Under the pieces are notes generated by a model. The model saw nothing but the letters and a program-made list of their open reading frames with translations. It was not told where the DNA came from and did not search any database. Positions 27,037 to 35,866 of a DNA stretch of 64,000 nt are shown here, one piece after another. A program made the position numbers and the translations under genes. Position 1 is the first letter of the stretch, and every line of letters starts with the position of its first letter. The DNA is taken from contig OZ242168.1 of NCBI GenBank assembly GCA_965205275.1, positions 310,001 to 374,000 on the forward strand, written 5' to 3'. Source of the stretch: WTFY01 sp965205275. Lineage in GTDB: Bacteria > Pseudomonadota > Gammaproteobacteria > UBA4575.

Positions 27037-27633
27037 ATGAAACTGCTCGGTATATCAGGGGGTCTGAGTAGCAAGACTCTGATTGCAGTTGAAAAAACAT
27101 TGGAGTATGCAAAGCATTACGACAGCTCCATTGATGTAGAAGCAGTCAGCATCAGCGAATACGATATACAATTCTGTGATGCCAGGGACCCGGCTAAATA
27201 TGAAGGTGACTCAAAACTCATTATTGATAAGGTGATTGAAGCGGATGCCTTGTTGATGGGTACGCCCATGTACAGGGGTACCTATACAGGATTGCTGAAA
27301 AACATGTTTGACCTGATTCCTAATGATGCGCTTGCCGGGAAGCCTGTGGGCATGATCGCAACCGGTGGCAGCGACCATCACTATCTGGCACTGGAGCATG
27401 AAATGAAACCATTACTGGGATTTTTCTACGCTCATGTGATACCCGGGCATGTCTATGCAAATAACAGCCACTATTCCAACAGGGATCTGGTTGATGAAGG
27501 TATCCTTGATCAACTGGACCAGCTTGGCCGGGCCATTGTAAATTTTGCGAGAATTATCCCAAGTGATACAATGAGTATTGTTGGTCCGATGGGTCCATCC
27601 ATACAACGTAAATCATTGAAAAAACCTGGTTAG
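27037..27633 (+). CDS. NAD(P)H-dependent FMN reductase
   Basis: The 198-residue flavodoxin-like protein carries the reductase family pattern: GISGGLSSKT near residues 5-14 (phosphate-binding loop), GTPMYRGTYTGLLKNMFDLI near 75-95, and GKPVGMIATGGSDHHYLALEHEMKPLL. MsuE/SfnE/SsuE enzymes of this type feed FMNH2 to sulfonate or sulfone monooxygenases, and this gene directly follows the SfnG-like gene on the same strand. The ATG has a strong G-rich ribosome site. Confidence 0.85.
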   Translation: MKLLGISGGLSSKTLIAVEKTLEYAKHYDSSIDVEAVSISEYDIQFCDARDPAKYEGDSKLIIDKVIEADALLMGTPMYRGTYTGLLKNMFDLIPNDALAGKPVGMIATGGSDHHYLALEHEMKPLLGFFYAHVIPGHVYANNSHYSNRDLVDEGILDQLDQLGRAIVNFARIIPSDTMSIVGPMGPSIQRKSLKKPG

Positions 27634-27688
27634 TCTAGTCATAGCCCAAGAGTATTCGTTAAACCTACTAGTAGAGGGGATAACAAAA

Positions 27689-27994
27689 ATGTCTGAAGAA
27701 GCTCCTAAATATAAGAAATTAAAGCAAATGGTTGATACTGAAACCTATCGAACCGACACGTCTACGTTACTGGCTTATGATGAAGGTGCCGGGAAATTTT
27801 TGTTTCGTGCATTAAACTCCAATTACTTTGTGCAGAATGATGGTAGTGAAAGTATAGAGGTGCTGGAGATGGATGAAGCAGAAAAGGTGTATGACAGCAT
27901 GCCAGCAAAACACATTACAAATATCGTTGCGGCATTTCCCAAATACCATGGAGGTGTTGGCATGGATACGTATACCAATCTGTATGATGACTGA
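27689..27994 (+). CDS. Hypothetical protein, 101 aa
   Basis: A good ribosome site (GAGGGG) precedes the ATG, and the gene lies 55 bp after the FMN reductase, so it probably belongs to the same unit. The product is acidic, soluble, with no signal peptide; SNYFVQNDGSESIEVLEMDEAEKVYDSMP is the most distinctive region. I do not recognise the family. Its setting suggests an accessory role with the flavin monooxygenase, which is inference only. Confidence 0.65.
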   Translation: MSEEAPKYKKLKQMVDTETYRTDTSTLLAYDEGAGKFLFRALNSNYFVQNDGSESIEVLEMDEAEKVYDSMPAKHITNIVAAFPKYHGGVGMDTYTNLYDD

Positions 27995-28362
27995 AACAGT
28001 ACTGAAAAACATGACCCGGTCTTTCGCAGAAGGCGGGTACACCGTCCACATTTAATCCACCGGACAAACTGCTGCAGTACATGCAGCCCGGAGAACTTGG
28101 GCGGACAGTCCGTGTCAGAAGGTGGTGCGCATACACTGTGGAATTTGCAAGCATACGCCGGAAATATTGCTGAACAGGCTTAGTGCAGTAACCTGAAACC
28201 TGCACGTCACCCACCCAGGCAGGCTGTACAAAATGCCGCGATCCGCTTTTTTCAATCATCCTGACATCCATCAGGAGTGAGCAACGGCCCCACAAGCAGG
28301 GGTGTCCGTAGTTTTGCAGATAATTGAAGCGAGCATGAATAAACTGCAGAAGTTGAAGACAA
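27995..28362. other. Gene-free stretch
   Basis: This 368-bp gap has no frame with a plausible start, ribosome site or known motif on either strand. I see no terminator with a T-run. Confidence 0.4.
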
Positions 28363-28965
28363 ATGAGCGAAGAAAACACTGAAAGTCTGGAAAATGTAAG
28401 AGTCGCAGTGCGAAGTATCATTGACCGGGCAAATGAAGATCCGGAATATGGAAAATTCAAGTACTACGTTAATACGCATTGGGAAGGCGGGACCTTGTGC
28501 AAGAACCAGATTCGCAGGGAACACAAGTTACTTGTAGACGAGCCCCCTGCATTTGGTGGCACGGATTTGAGTGCGAGTCCTGTTGAACTGGTGTTGGCAG
28601 CCCTTGGATCGTGTCAGCAGATCATGTTTGCCGCTTTGGCCTCTGTACGAAACATACCCTTGGAGGAATGTGATATCACATTGAAAGCCAGGCTTGACGT
28701 GAGAGGTTTGCTGGGTCTGACAGTCGACAAGAGCATTTTTCCTGGATTTTCCGAAATTGCCTATGAAACCCATATAAAAAGCCCGGCCCCAAGAGAATTG
28801 CTGGAGACCCTTGCCAGGGATGTTGAAAACCAGTGTCCGGTGATGGACATGCTGACCCGAACCGTACAGGTTGTAGGGTCAACCAGAATCAATGGTGAAG
28901 TACTCAGCCCTCATGCAAAAACCTCTTTTCTTGGTAAATTGCTTAGTGTGTTTCGAAAAAAATAA
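28363..28965 (+). CDS. OsmC/Ohr-like family protein
   Basis: The 200-residue product shows the OsmC-like pattern: DEPPAFGGTDLSASPVELVLAALGSCQQIMF, with the conserved Cys in LGSC, and a later CPVMDMLTR holding the second Cys, plus a domain-swapped beta start (WEGGTLCKNQIRREHKLLVDEP). The family reduces organic peroxides or other thiol-reactive compounds with lipoyl or low-molecular thiols. Its neighbour is a lipoyl-domain dihydrolipoamide dehydrogenase, which is the known electron donor type for Ohr/OsmC enzymes, so the pair may work together. Confidence 0.82.
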   Translation: MSEENTESLENVRVAVRSIIDRANEDPEYGKFKYYVNTHWEGGTLCKNQIRREHKLLVDEPPAFGGTDLSASPVELVLAALGSCQQIMFAALASVRNIPLEECDITLKARLDVRGLLGLTVDKSIFPGFSEIAYETHIKSPAPRELLETLARDVENQCPVMDMLTRTVQVVGSTRINGEVLSPHAKTSFLGKLLSVFRKK

Positions 28966-29107
28966 ATATCCATTTTCGTGTCCTGTTGTCTTGAGACGCC
29001 TTCGTTTTTCGAACCGGTTTCTACAAAGGTATGTTTTTTCAGACAAGGCCTGTGCACCCAATGAAAACTGTCCTAGATCCCCCAGCGTATATTGTTGAAG
29101 TACTCAC

Positions 29108-30802
29108 ATGGATACATGGCTAGAGATTTGTACACCTGACCTGAATGGTGCAGATTCTGCTCCAGTGGCAGAGATTCTGGTTGCAGTGGGTGATGCGGTA
29201 CAGACAGGCGACCATTTGGTTACTGTCGAGACTGAAAAGGCAGCCCTAGAAATACCTTCTTCACACAGCGGTACAGTGCGTGAAATTGTTGTCAGGCTTC
29301 AGGATGTAGTGACCGAGGGTGACGTCCTGATAAGAATTGAACCGGATGGAAAGTCAGTCCAGGCTGAAGGGCACCAGGAAGCAAAAGGCCCTGCTGAAGA
29401 TCTGAAGACGCAGGTTGTCGTTCTGGGTTCCGGACCGGGAGGGTATTCAGCCGCCTTTCGGGCTGCAGACTTGGGCAAGAAAGTAGTGCTGGTTGAGCGC
29501 TACGGCTCTCTCGGTGGGGTTTGCCTGAACACGGGCTGTATCCCTTCGAAGTCCCTGTTGCATGCAGCCAGGGTAATCAGTGAGGCCCGGGAGATGCACG
29601 ATCTCGGGATACGGTTTTCTTCCCTTGAACTGGACACCCACGCATTGCGCAACTGGAAAAACAGGGTGACAGGTCAGTTAACGAGCGGTCTGGCTACCCT
29701 TGCGAAGAAACGCAATGTAACCATCATTCAGGGCAAAGGCAGGTTTCTATCACCGCATCAACTCACAGTCCAGCTTTCCGGTGACCAATCCATTTCAATA
29801 GAGTTTGAGCAGGCTATTATTGCGGCCGGGTCAGGGTCCGCAAGAATACCGGATTTCCCTTATGAAGATTCACGGGTAATGACCTCTTCTGGTGCCCTGG
29901 AGCCTGATCAGATTCCAAACAGGCTACTTGTTGTAGGGGGCGGCATTATAGGCTTGGAGATGGCTGCCGTATACCATGAGTTGGGTGCCAGAATAACTAT
30001 CGTCGAATTTGCAGATTCTTTGATACCGGGCACAGACCCTGATTTGGTAAAACCGCTTCACAGGCATATCGGGGGCCTTTATGAAAATATTTTTGTGAGC
30101 AGCAAGGTGGTACATATTGAATCCACTCTGAACGGTATGTTTGTTACGTTTAATGGTCCAATGTCACGGAAAAAAGATGTTTTTGATCAGGTGCTGGTTG
30201 CAGTGGGCAGACAGCCGAATGGTAAGCTGATTGATGCAGAAAAAGCCGGAGTCAGGGTGGATGAGAAGGGTTTTATTGGAACGGACTCCCGGATGAGAAC
30301 AAATGTAAGCAATATATTTGCTGTCGGTGACATTGCCGGGCCGCCTATGCTGGCACATAAGGCGGCACATGAAGGCAAGGTGGCCGCTGAGGTGATTGCA
30401 GGCATGGACAGTGATTTCGATGGCAGTCTGATCCCTTTTGTTGCGTACACCGACCCGGAAGTTGCCTGGGTTGGGATGACAGAGGTTCAGGCCAAGGAAT
30501 TGAATGTTCAATATGAAAAAGGAATGTTTCCCTGGGTGGCAAGTGGACGTGCATTGAGTCTGGAAAGAAAAGAAGGGATCACCAAACTCCTGTTTGATCC
30601 ACAGACCAGAAAAATTATTGGTGCTGGAATTGTGGGCACAAATGCGGGTGACCTTATTTCAGAGGCAGCATTAGCGATCAAAAAAGGCTGTACAGCCAAT
30701 GAAATTGCAAGGCTTATACATCCTCATCCAACGCTTTCAGAAACGGTCGGACTTGCTGCCGAAGTGCTGGAAGGGACGGTTGTGGAGCTGTACGCTAAGT
30801 AA
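29108..30802 (+). CDS. lpdA: Dihydrolipoamide dehydrogenase with N-terminal lipoyl domain
   Basis: The 564-residue flavoprotein has an N-terminal lipoyl domain (residues about 1-80; lipoyl Lys in VETEKAALEIP) followed by a full E3: FAD motif GSGPGGYSAAFRAADLG, redox disulfide GGVCLNTGCIPSK, NAD motif GGGIIGLEMAAVYHELG and the C-terminal HPHPTLSE. It regenerates oxidised lipoyl groups. No E1/E2 genes of a keto-acid dehydrogenase are nearby, and the N-terminal lipoyl arm could serve as its own carrier, for example for the OsmC-like neighbour. Confidence 0.92.
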   Translation: MDTWLEICTPDLNGADSAPVAEILVAVGDAVQTGDHLVTVETEKAALEIPSSHSGTVREIVVRLQDVVTEGDVLIRIEPDGKSVQAEGHQEAKGPAEDLKTQVVVLGSGPGGYSAAFRAADLGKKVVLVERYGSLGGVCLNTGCIPSKSLLHAARVISEAREMHDLGIRFSSLELDTHALRNWKNRVTGQLTSGLATLAKKRNVTIIQGKGRFLSPHQLTVQLSGDQSISIEFEQAIIAAGSGSARIPDFPYEDSRVMTSSGALEPDQIPNRLLVVGGGIIGLEMAAVYHELGARITIVEFADSLIPGTDPDLVKPLHRHIGGLYENIFVSSKVVHIESTLNGMFVTFNGPMSRKKDVFDQVLVAVGRQPNGKLIDAEKAGVRVDEKGFIGTDSRMRTNVSNIFAVGDIAGPPMLAHKAAHEGKVAAEVIAGMDSDFDGSLIPFVAYTDPEVAWVGMTEVQAKELNVQYEKGMFPWVASGRALSLERKEGITKLLFDPQTRKIIGAGIVGTNAGDLISEAALAIKKGCTANEIARLIHPHPTLSETVGLAAEVLEGTVVELYAK

Positions 30803-30851
30803 CGCAGTTTTTATCCAGAATAACGCACCTGTCCGGTATTGCGTAATGTTC

Positions 30852-30880
30852 TTGATGTTTAGAGCATTCTTACCTATACT
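30852..30880 (+). promoter_or_regulatory. Promoter of the rimP-nusA-infB operon
   Basis: TTGATG at 30852-30857 and TATACT at 30875-30880 are spaced 17 bp. It lies 79 bp before rimP and gives a short leader that contains the hairpin at 30928. Confidence 0.65.
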
Positions 30881-30927
30881 ATTTTGTGTGGATGGTTGGT
30901 AAGTTATTGTTTGGTCAACAGTTTGGA

Positions 30928-30949
30928 AGGGCCCTGAAGGGCCTTTTTT
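30928..30949 (+). terminator. Intrinsic-terminator hairpin in the rimP leader
   Basis: AAGGGCCC and GGGCCTTT form an 8-bp stem with a TGAA tetraloop and run into a T-tract, ending about 10 bp before the rimP ATG. It follows the operon promoter, so it can either end lpdA read-through or act as an attenuator of the operon itself. Confidence 0.75.
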
Positions 30950-30958
30950 ATTGGACGA

Positions 30959-31435
30959 ATGAATTTGTACAGAGATCCATTTGGTATAGTGCCCATCATT
31001 GAGCCGGTGATTGCAGGCATGGGCTATGAGTTCTGGGGACTGGAGTGTCAGACGGGTATCAGAACCGCACAGGTACGGGTATACATAGACAGGGGAAAAG
31101 GTGTGACTCTGGACGATTGTTCGCAGGTCAGTAAGCAGTTAAGCGCTGTACTGGATGTGGAGGACCTGATTAATATGCCGTACACCTTGGAGATTTCATC
31201 CCCTGGCATCAACCGGCCATTGTTCAACTTTGAGCAGATGCAGAATGCAGTGGGCAGCAAGGTAAAGATTAAGACATTATGGCCCATTGAAGGGCGTAGA
31301 AATTTCAGTGGTTTTCTGGAAAGCGTTGAAGAAAAAAATATCAGGATAAAAATACAGGGAAGTGAATTGTTTACAGTTCCGCTGCATGCAGTTAAGAATG
31401 CGAAACTGAATGCAGATATTAAATTTAATGATTAA
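30959..31435 (+). CDS. rimP: Ribosome maturation factor RimP
   Basis: The 158-residue protein needed for 30S subunit maturation has the family core GYEFWGLECQ, VRVYIDRGKGVTLDDCSQVSKQLS, and LEISSPGINRPL. The start codon sits immediately behind the terminator-like hairpin and has only a weak ribosome site (GGAC). First gene of the conserved rimP-nusA-infB-rbfA-truB-rpsO-pnp cluster. Confidence 0.94.
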   Translation: MNLYRDPFGIVPIIEPVIAGMGYEFWGLECQTGIRTAQVRVYIDRGKGVTLDDCSQVSKQLSAVLDVEDLINMPYTLEISSPGINRPLFNFEQMQNAVGSKVKIKTLWPIEGRRNFSGFLESVEEKNIRIKIQGSELFTVPLHAVKNAKLNADIKFND

Positions 31436-31452
31436 TTGTTGAGTAACCCGGT

Positions 31453-32958
31453 ATGAACAAAGAAATTTTATTGGTCGTCGATACTGTTTCGAATGAGAAA
31501 GGCGTAGACAAGGAAATTATCTTTGAAGCAATTGAGGCTGCACTGGCTACGGCGACACGAAAAAGGCATGGCCTTGAAATGGATGTGCGTGTTGCAATTG
31601 ATCGTGAGTCAGGTGATTACGAAGCCTTCAGGCGCTGGCTGGTGGTGGATGATGAAGACCCAGAATTTGAATCGCCTGACAGGCAGACGCTGTACAGTTA
31701 TGCGTGTGATGAGCATCCTGATATTGAGATCGGGGAATATATAGAAATACCGATCGAATCCGTTGCCTTCGGGCGGATTTCTGCACATACCGCCAAACAG
31801 GTTATTGTCCAGAAAGTGCGAGAAGCTGAAAGGTTGCAGGTTGTAGATGCGTTCAAGGATCGGGTCGGCGAGTTGATCATGGGTATCGCTAAGCGTTCAG
31901 ATCATTCCGGGGCATACGTCGACTTGGGCGGGAATGCAGAAGGCTACATCCCGCGTGAACAGATGGTGCCGAGAGAAGCAATACGCCCGGGAGATCGAAT
32001 CCGGGCATTTTTACGGGAGGTTTGTGAGGAGCCGCGTGGCCCGCAACTGCTTTTGACACGCACCGCGCCTGAATTTCTGATTGAGTTGGTTAAACTGGAA
32101 GTACCTGAGGTCGGTCAGGGCCTGATTGAGGTATTGTCCGCTGCACGTGACCCGGGGTTACGGGCAAAAATTTCTGTTAAATCCAATGATATGCACCTGG
32201 ATCCGGTGGGTGCCTGTGTAGGCATGCGTGGTTCCCGCGTGCAATCCATATCCAATGAACTGGCTGGTGAGCGTATTGATATTATTCTGTGGGATGAGAA
32301 CCCGGCCCAGTTTGTGATCAACGCGATGTCCCCTGCAGTGGTGACTTCCATCGTTGTGGATGAAGACAAGAAAAGTATGGATATCGCTGTGGACGATGAA
32401 AAACTCTCCCAGGCCATTGGCCGAGGTGGGCAGAATGTAAAACTTGCCAGTCAATTGACGGGGTGGGAGTTGAATGTAATGACGGAGGGACAGGCAGAAG
32501 AGAAAAGTGAAGTGGAAACCCGTCAACTGGTAGAGATGTTCATGTCGCAGCTTGATGTAGACGAGGAAGTTGCCGTTATCCTGGTGCAGGAAGGGTTTTC
32601 CAGTGTTGAGGAAATTGCCTATGTACCACCTAAGGAATTGGTTGAGGTAGAAGAATTTGACGAAGAGATTGTGGAAGAGTTGCGCCAGCGAGCACGTGAT
32701 GTATTGCTGACCACAGCGATTGCCACGGAGGAAAAATTTGCAGATGTTGAACCGTCTGCAGATTTGCTGAACATGGAAGGTATGGATAAGGATCTGGCAT
32801 TTGAGCTTGCCTGCAGGGGGATTTCCACGATGGAGGAACTAGCAGAGCAGGCAGTTGATGATTTGCTGGATATTGAGGGACTTGATCCAGAACGTGCCGG
32901 CGCCCTGATTATGCTGGCACGTGCCCCTTGGTTTGCCAATGAAGGGGCAGCAGGGTAG
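31453..32958 (+). CDS. nusA: Transcription termination/antitermination factor NusA
   Basis: The 501-residue protein has the N-terminal RNA-polymerase-binding domain, an S1 domain (about residues 135-200, GAYVDLGGNAEGYIPREQMVP), two KH domains (VGACVGMRGSRVQSI and SQAIGRGGQNVKLASQLTGW), and two C-terminal acidic helix-hairpin repeats typical of gammaproteobacteria. It begins 17 bp after rimP. Confidence 0.97.
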   Translation: MNKEILLVVDTVSNEKGVDKEIIFEAIEAALATATRKRHGLEMDVRVAIDRESGDYEAFRRWLVVDDEDPEFESPDRQTLYSYACDEHPDIEIGEYIEIPIESVAFGRISAHTAKQVIVQKVREAERLQVVDAFKDRVGELIMGIAKRSDHSGAYVDLGGNAEGYIPREQMVPREAIRPGDRIRAFLREVCEEPRGPQLLLTRTAPEFLIELVKLEVPEVGQGLIEVLSAARDPGLRAKISVKSNDMHLDPVGACVGMRGSRVQSISNELAGERIDIILWDENPAQFVINAMSPAVVTSIVVDEDKKSMDIAVDDEKLSQAIGRGGQNVKLASQLTGWELNVMTEGQAEEKSEVETRQLVEMFMSQLDVDEEVAVILVQEGFSSVEEIAYVPPKELVEVEEFDEEIVEELRQRARDVLLTTAIATEEKFADVEPSADLLNMEGMDKDLAFELACRGISTMEELAEQAVDDLLDIEGLDPERAGALIMLARAPWFANEGAAG

Positions 32959-32994
32959 CAGGAAAATTTGGATTTACCCGATAAGCGATCAAAT

Positions 32995-35481
32995 ATGTCT
33001 GAAGTCACTGTCAAACAACTTGCAGAAGTAGTCAATATTCCTGTCGGGAAACTGCTTGTACAGTTAACCGAAGCGGGCCTGAATTTTGATACGCCGGATC
33101 AAACCGTCAGTGACAAGCAGAAAATACAGTTGCTCAATTATTTGCGCAATAACCGAAGCAAAGACACCTCCTCGCCGACCGACGATGGCAAAAAGATAGT
33201 ACTTCGCAGAAAAAGTACTTCGCAGCTTAAAGTCAGCACTGCGCAGGGCCGTGGCAATATAAACAGTACCACTGTAAATGTAGAAATCCGTCGCAAGCGT
33301 ACATATGTAAAACGCAGCACTGTTCTTGAAGAAGAGGCTAAGGCCAGGCTGCATGCGGAGCAGGAAGCTGCTAAGGCAAAGGAAGCGGCTGCGCAACTGG
33401 AAAAGGCAGCACAGGAAGCCAAAGCCGCAGAGCAAGAAAAACAGCAAACAGATCAAGAAGCTGCGCAGGCATCTGAAGAAAAAGCCACTGTAATGCCTTC
33501 GGAGCCGCAAGAGCAACAGGCAGTGGATGCGCCTGTCTCCAGTCCTGCAGAAAAAGACAAGCCGTCGGCTGTACCCGAAAAAGAGGAAAAGGGTGCCAAG
33601 GCGAAACGGCGTGAATTGCATGTCGCAAGTGGCAAGGGAGGCAAGCGCAGAACCCGAACCCGACAACGCCGACCTGGCAAAATTGAACCCAGCAGTAAAC
33701 ACAAGTTTGAAAAACCAACTGGACCGATCAAACGCGAAATCCTGGTGCCGGACAATATTTCAGTTTTAGATCTTGCTCAGAAAATGACCATCAAAGCGGC
33801 GGAGGTCATTGCCGTGCTAATGAAAATGGGAGTCATGGTAACCATTAACCAGGTAATCGACCAGGATACAGCAATCCTCGTGGCGGAAGAGCTGGGTCAC
33901 GATGCGAAACCCATGCAGCTTGCTGATATTGAAGCGGATGTATTGCAGGTTGATTATGAGGGAATGGAGGCGCAGGCACGTGATCCTGTGGTTACGGTGA
34001 TGGGGCACGTCGATCATGGCAAGACATCCCTGCTTGATTACATTCGGCGTACCAAGGTGGCTGCAGGCGAAGTGGGCGGAATTACCCAGCACATCGGTGC
34101 CTACAGTGTGAGTACGGACAGAGGCACCATTACATTTCTGGATACGCCTGGTCATGCTGCATTTACCGCCATGCGTGCCAGAGGTGCGAAAGTGACGGAT
34201 GTGGTGGTAATTGTGGTTGCAGCGGATGATGGTGTGATGCCACAGACCATAGAAGCGATTGAGCATTCGAAGGCTGCAGGTGTGCCTGTTATTATTGCCG
34301 TTAATAAAGTTGACAAGGAAGATGCAGACCCGGAACGAACCCGTAATGATCTGGCTGCACAGCAGGTGATTCCCGAAAAGTGGGGAGGCGATACCATTTT
34401 TGTCGATGTTTCAGCAGTGACCGGACAGGGTGTTGATGATTTACTTGAAGCAGTTGCATTACAGGCAGAGATACTGGAATTAAAGGCGGTAGACCGTGGC
34501 CCGGCAACAGGCGTAGTGATTGAATCTGCATTGGACAAGGGGCGTGGTCCGGTGACTACAATTCTGGTGCAGCAGGGCTGTTTGTCAAAGGGGAATATGG
34601 TGCTGACTGGGGAAGAGTTTGGGCGCGTGCGGGCCATGTTTGATGAGCAGGGCAAGGAAATTGATACTGCAGGCCCTTCAACCCCGGTGATGGTGCTGGG
34701 TTTATCGGGAGTAGCCAATTCAGGGGATGAAGCTATTGTAGTCACTGACGAACGCAAGGTGCGTGAGATTGTCGGTTTGCGCAAGAGTAAATCGAGAGAC
34801 ACTAAATTTGCTGCACAACAGGCGTCAAAACTTGAGAATATCTTTAACAAGGTAGGCGACAGCGCTGCCATTTCAATCAATATTCTGATCAAGGCCGATG
34901 TGCAGGGCAGTGCAGAAGCGCTACGGGATTCACTGGAAAAGCTGTCTGCCAATGAAGTTGAGGTTAAAATCGTTATGGCAAGTGTTGGTGGGATTAATGA
35001 ATCAGACATTAACCTGGCTGGGGCGTCTAATGCCATCGTTATAGGCTTTAATGTGCGTGCGGACAGTGCTGCGAAACGTACTGCCACGGATCTCGGCATT
35101 GATATCCGTTACTACAGCATCATTTACGAAACGATCGATGATGTCAAAATGGCCATGAGCGGGTTGCTTTCTCCAGAGTTGCGTGAAGAGATCATTGGAC
35201 TTGCTAAGGTCAAGGAAGTGTTCAAATCTTCCGATATGGGTGCTGTAGCAGGAACGCAGGTGATTGAAGGTGCCATAAAGCGTGGTAGCCCCATACGTGT
35301 TTTGCGCGATAATGTTGTGGTATTTGAAGGAGAGCTTGAGTCATTGCGTCGCCATAAAGAAGATGTGAATGAAGTGCGTGCAGGCACGGAGTGCGGAGTT
35401 GCAGTAAAAAACTATAATGACGTCAAGGTGGGTGACCAGATTGAGATCTATGAGCGCACGGAAGTCGCCCGTTCAATATAA
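32995..35481 (+). CDS. infB: Translation initiation factor IF-2
   Basis: The 828-residue GTPase carries fMet-tRNA to the 30S subunit. It has an N-terminal IF2 domain, a long Lys/Glu/Ala-rich linker (about residues 95-225), then G motifs GHVDHGKT, DTPGHAAF and NKVD, and the C-terminal fMet-tRNA-binding domains. The frame opens nine codons earlier, but MSEVTVKQLAEVV at 32995 is the standard start. It follows nusA by 36 bp. Confidence 0.96.
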   Translation: MSEVTVKQLAEVVNIPVGKLLVQLTEAGLNFDTPDQTVSDKQKIQLLNYLRNNRSKDTSSPTDDGKKIVLRRKSTSQLKVSTAQGRGNINSTTVNVEIRRKRTYVKRSTVLEEEAKARLHAEQEAAKAKEAAAQLEKAAQEAKAAEQEKQQTDQEAAQASEEKATVMPSEPQEQQAVDAPVSSPAEKDKPSAVPEKEEKGAKAKRRELHVASGKGGKRRTRTRQRRPGKIEPSSKHKFEKPTGPIKREILVPDNISVLDLAQKMTIKAAEVIAVLMKMGVMVTINQVIDQDTAILVAEELGHDAKPMQLADIEADVLQVDYEGMEAQARDPVVTVMGHVDHGKTSLLDYIRRTKVAAGEVGGITQHIGAYSVSTDRGTITFLDTPGHAAFTAMRARGAKVTDVVVIVVAADDGVMPQTIEAIEHSKAAGVPVIIAVNKVDKEDADPERTRNDLAAQQVIPEKWGGDTIFVDVSAVTGQGVDDLLEAVALQAEILELKAVDRGPATGVVIESALDKGRGPVTTILVQQGCLSKGNMVLTGEEFGRVRAMFDEQGKEIDTAGPSTPVMVLGLSGVANSGDEAIVVTDERKVREIVGLRKSKSRDTKFAAQQASKLENIFNKVGDSAAISINILIKADVQGSAEALRDSLEKLSANEVEVKIVMASVGGINESDINLAGASNAIVIGFNVRADSAAKRTATDLGIDIRYYSIIYETIDDVKMAMSGLLSPELREEIIGLAKVKEVFKSSDMGAVAGTQVIEGAIKRGSPIRVLRDNVVVFEGELESLRRHKEDVNEVRAGTECGVAVKNYNDVKVGDQIEIYERTEVARSI

Positions 35482-35509
35482 AAGCCTTTGGTGTACCGCA
35501 TTTTTTACA

Positions 35510-35863
35510 ATGCAGCATGAATCTTCCAGACCACTTCGTATTGGAGAGCAGTTACGTCGCGAACTGGCCGCTTTGCTACGTGCGGAAGTAAAAGACCCTC
35601 GAATTCCTGAAATTGTTATTTACGATATTGTAGTGAGCAGGGACCTGGGCCTGGCAAAAGTTTATTTCAGTCATCTGGATATAAAGCAGGATGCAACTGA
35701 AAGCCTGAAAGGTCTGCAAAGTGCCAGCGGTTTTTTGCGCACAAAACTGAGTCGCAGGTTGCACCACCTGTACAAAATTCCGAAATTGCGATTTATCGTT
35801 GACGATACTGAAGCAAGAAGTGAGCGCATCGAGAAGCTGATAGAAAACAGTATTAACAAATAA
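35510..35863 (+). CDS. rbfA: Ribosome-binding factor A
   Basis: The 118-residue KH-like protein is needed for 16S rRNA 5' end processing. Motifs include RPLRIGEQLRRELAALL, VKDPRI, VVSRDLGLAKVYFS and the C-terminal LYKIPKLRFIVDDT. The open frame extends into infB, but the ATG at 35510 gives the family length. It ends 3 bp before truB. Confidence 0.94.
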   Translation: MQHESSRPLRIGEQLRRELAALLRAEVKDPRIPEIVIYDIVVSRDLGLAKVYFSHLDIKQDATESLKGLQSASGFLRTKLSRRLHHLYKIPKLRFIVDDTEARSERIEKLIENSINK

Positions 35864-35866
35864 TCC

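Noticed and set aside
18398..30958. Duplicated tRNA 3' end as an attachment site of an integrated island
   Set aside because: I looked for the tRNA-fMet 3' sequence near rimP and saw no second copy, and there is no integrase gene.
33064..33702. Minus-strand Phe/Leu/Cys-rich ORF inside infB
   Set aside because: Shadow of the Lys/Glu/Ala-rich linker of IF-2.
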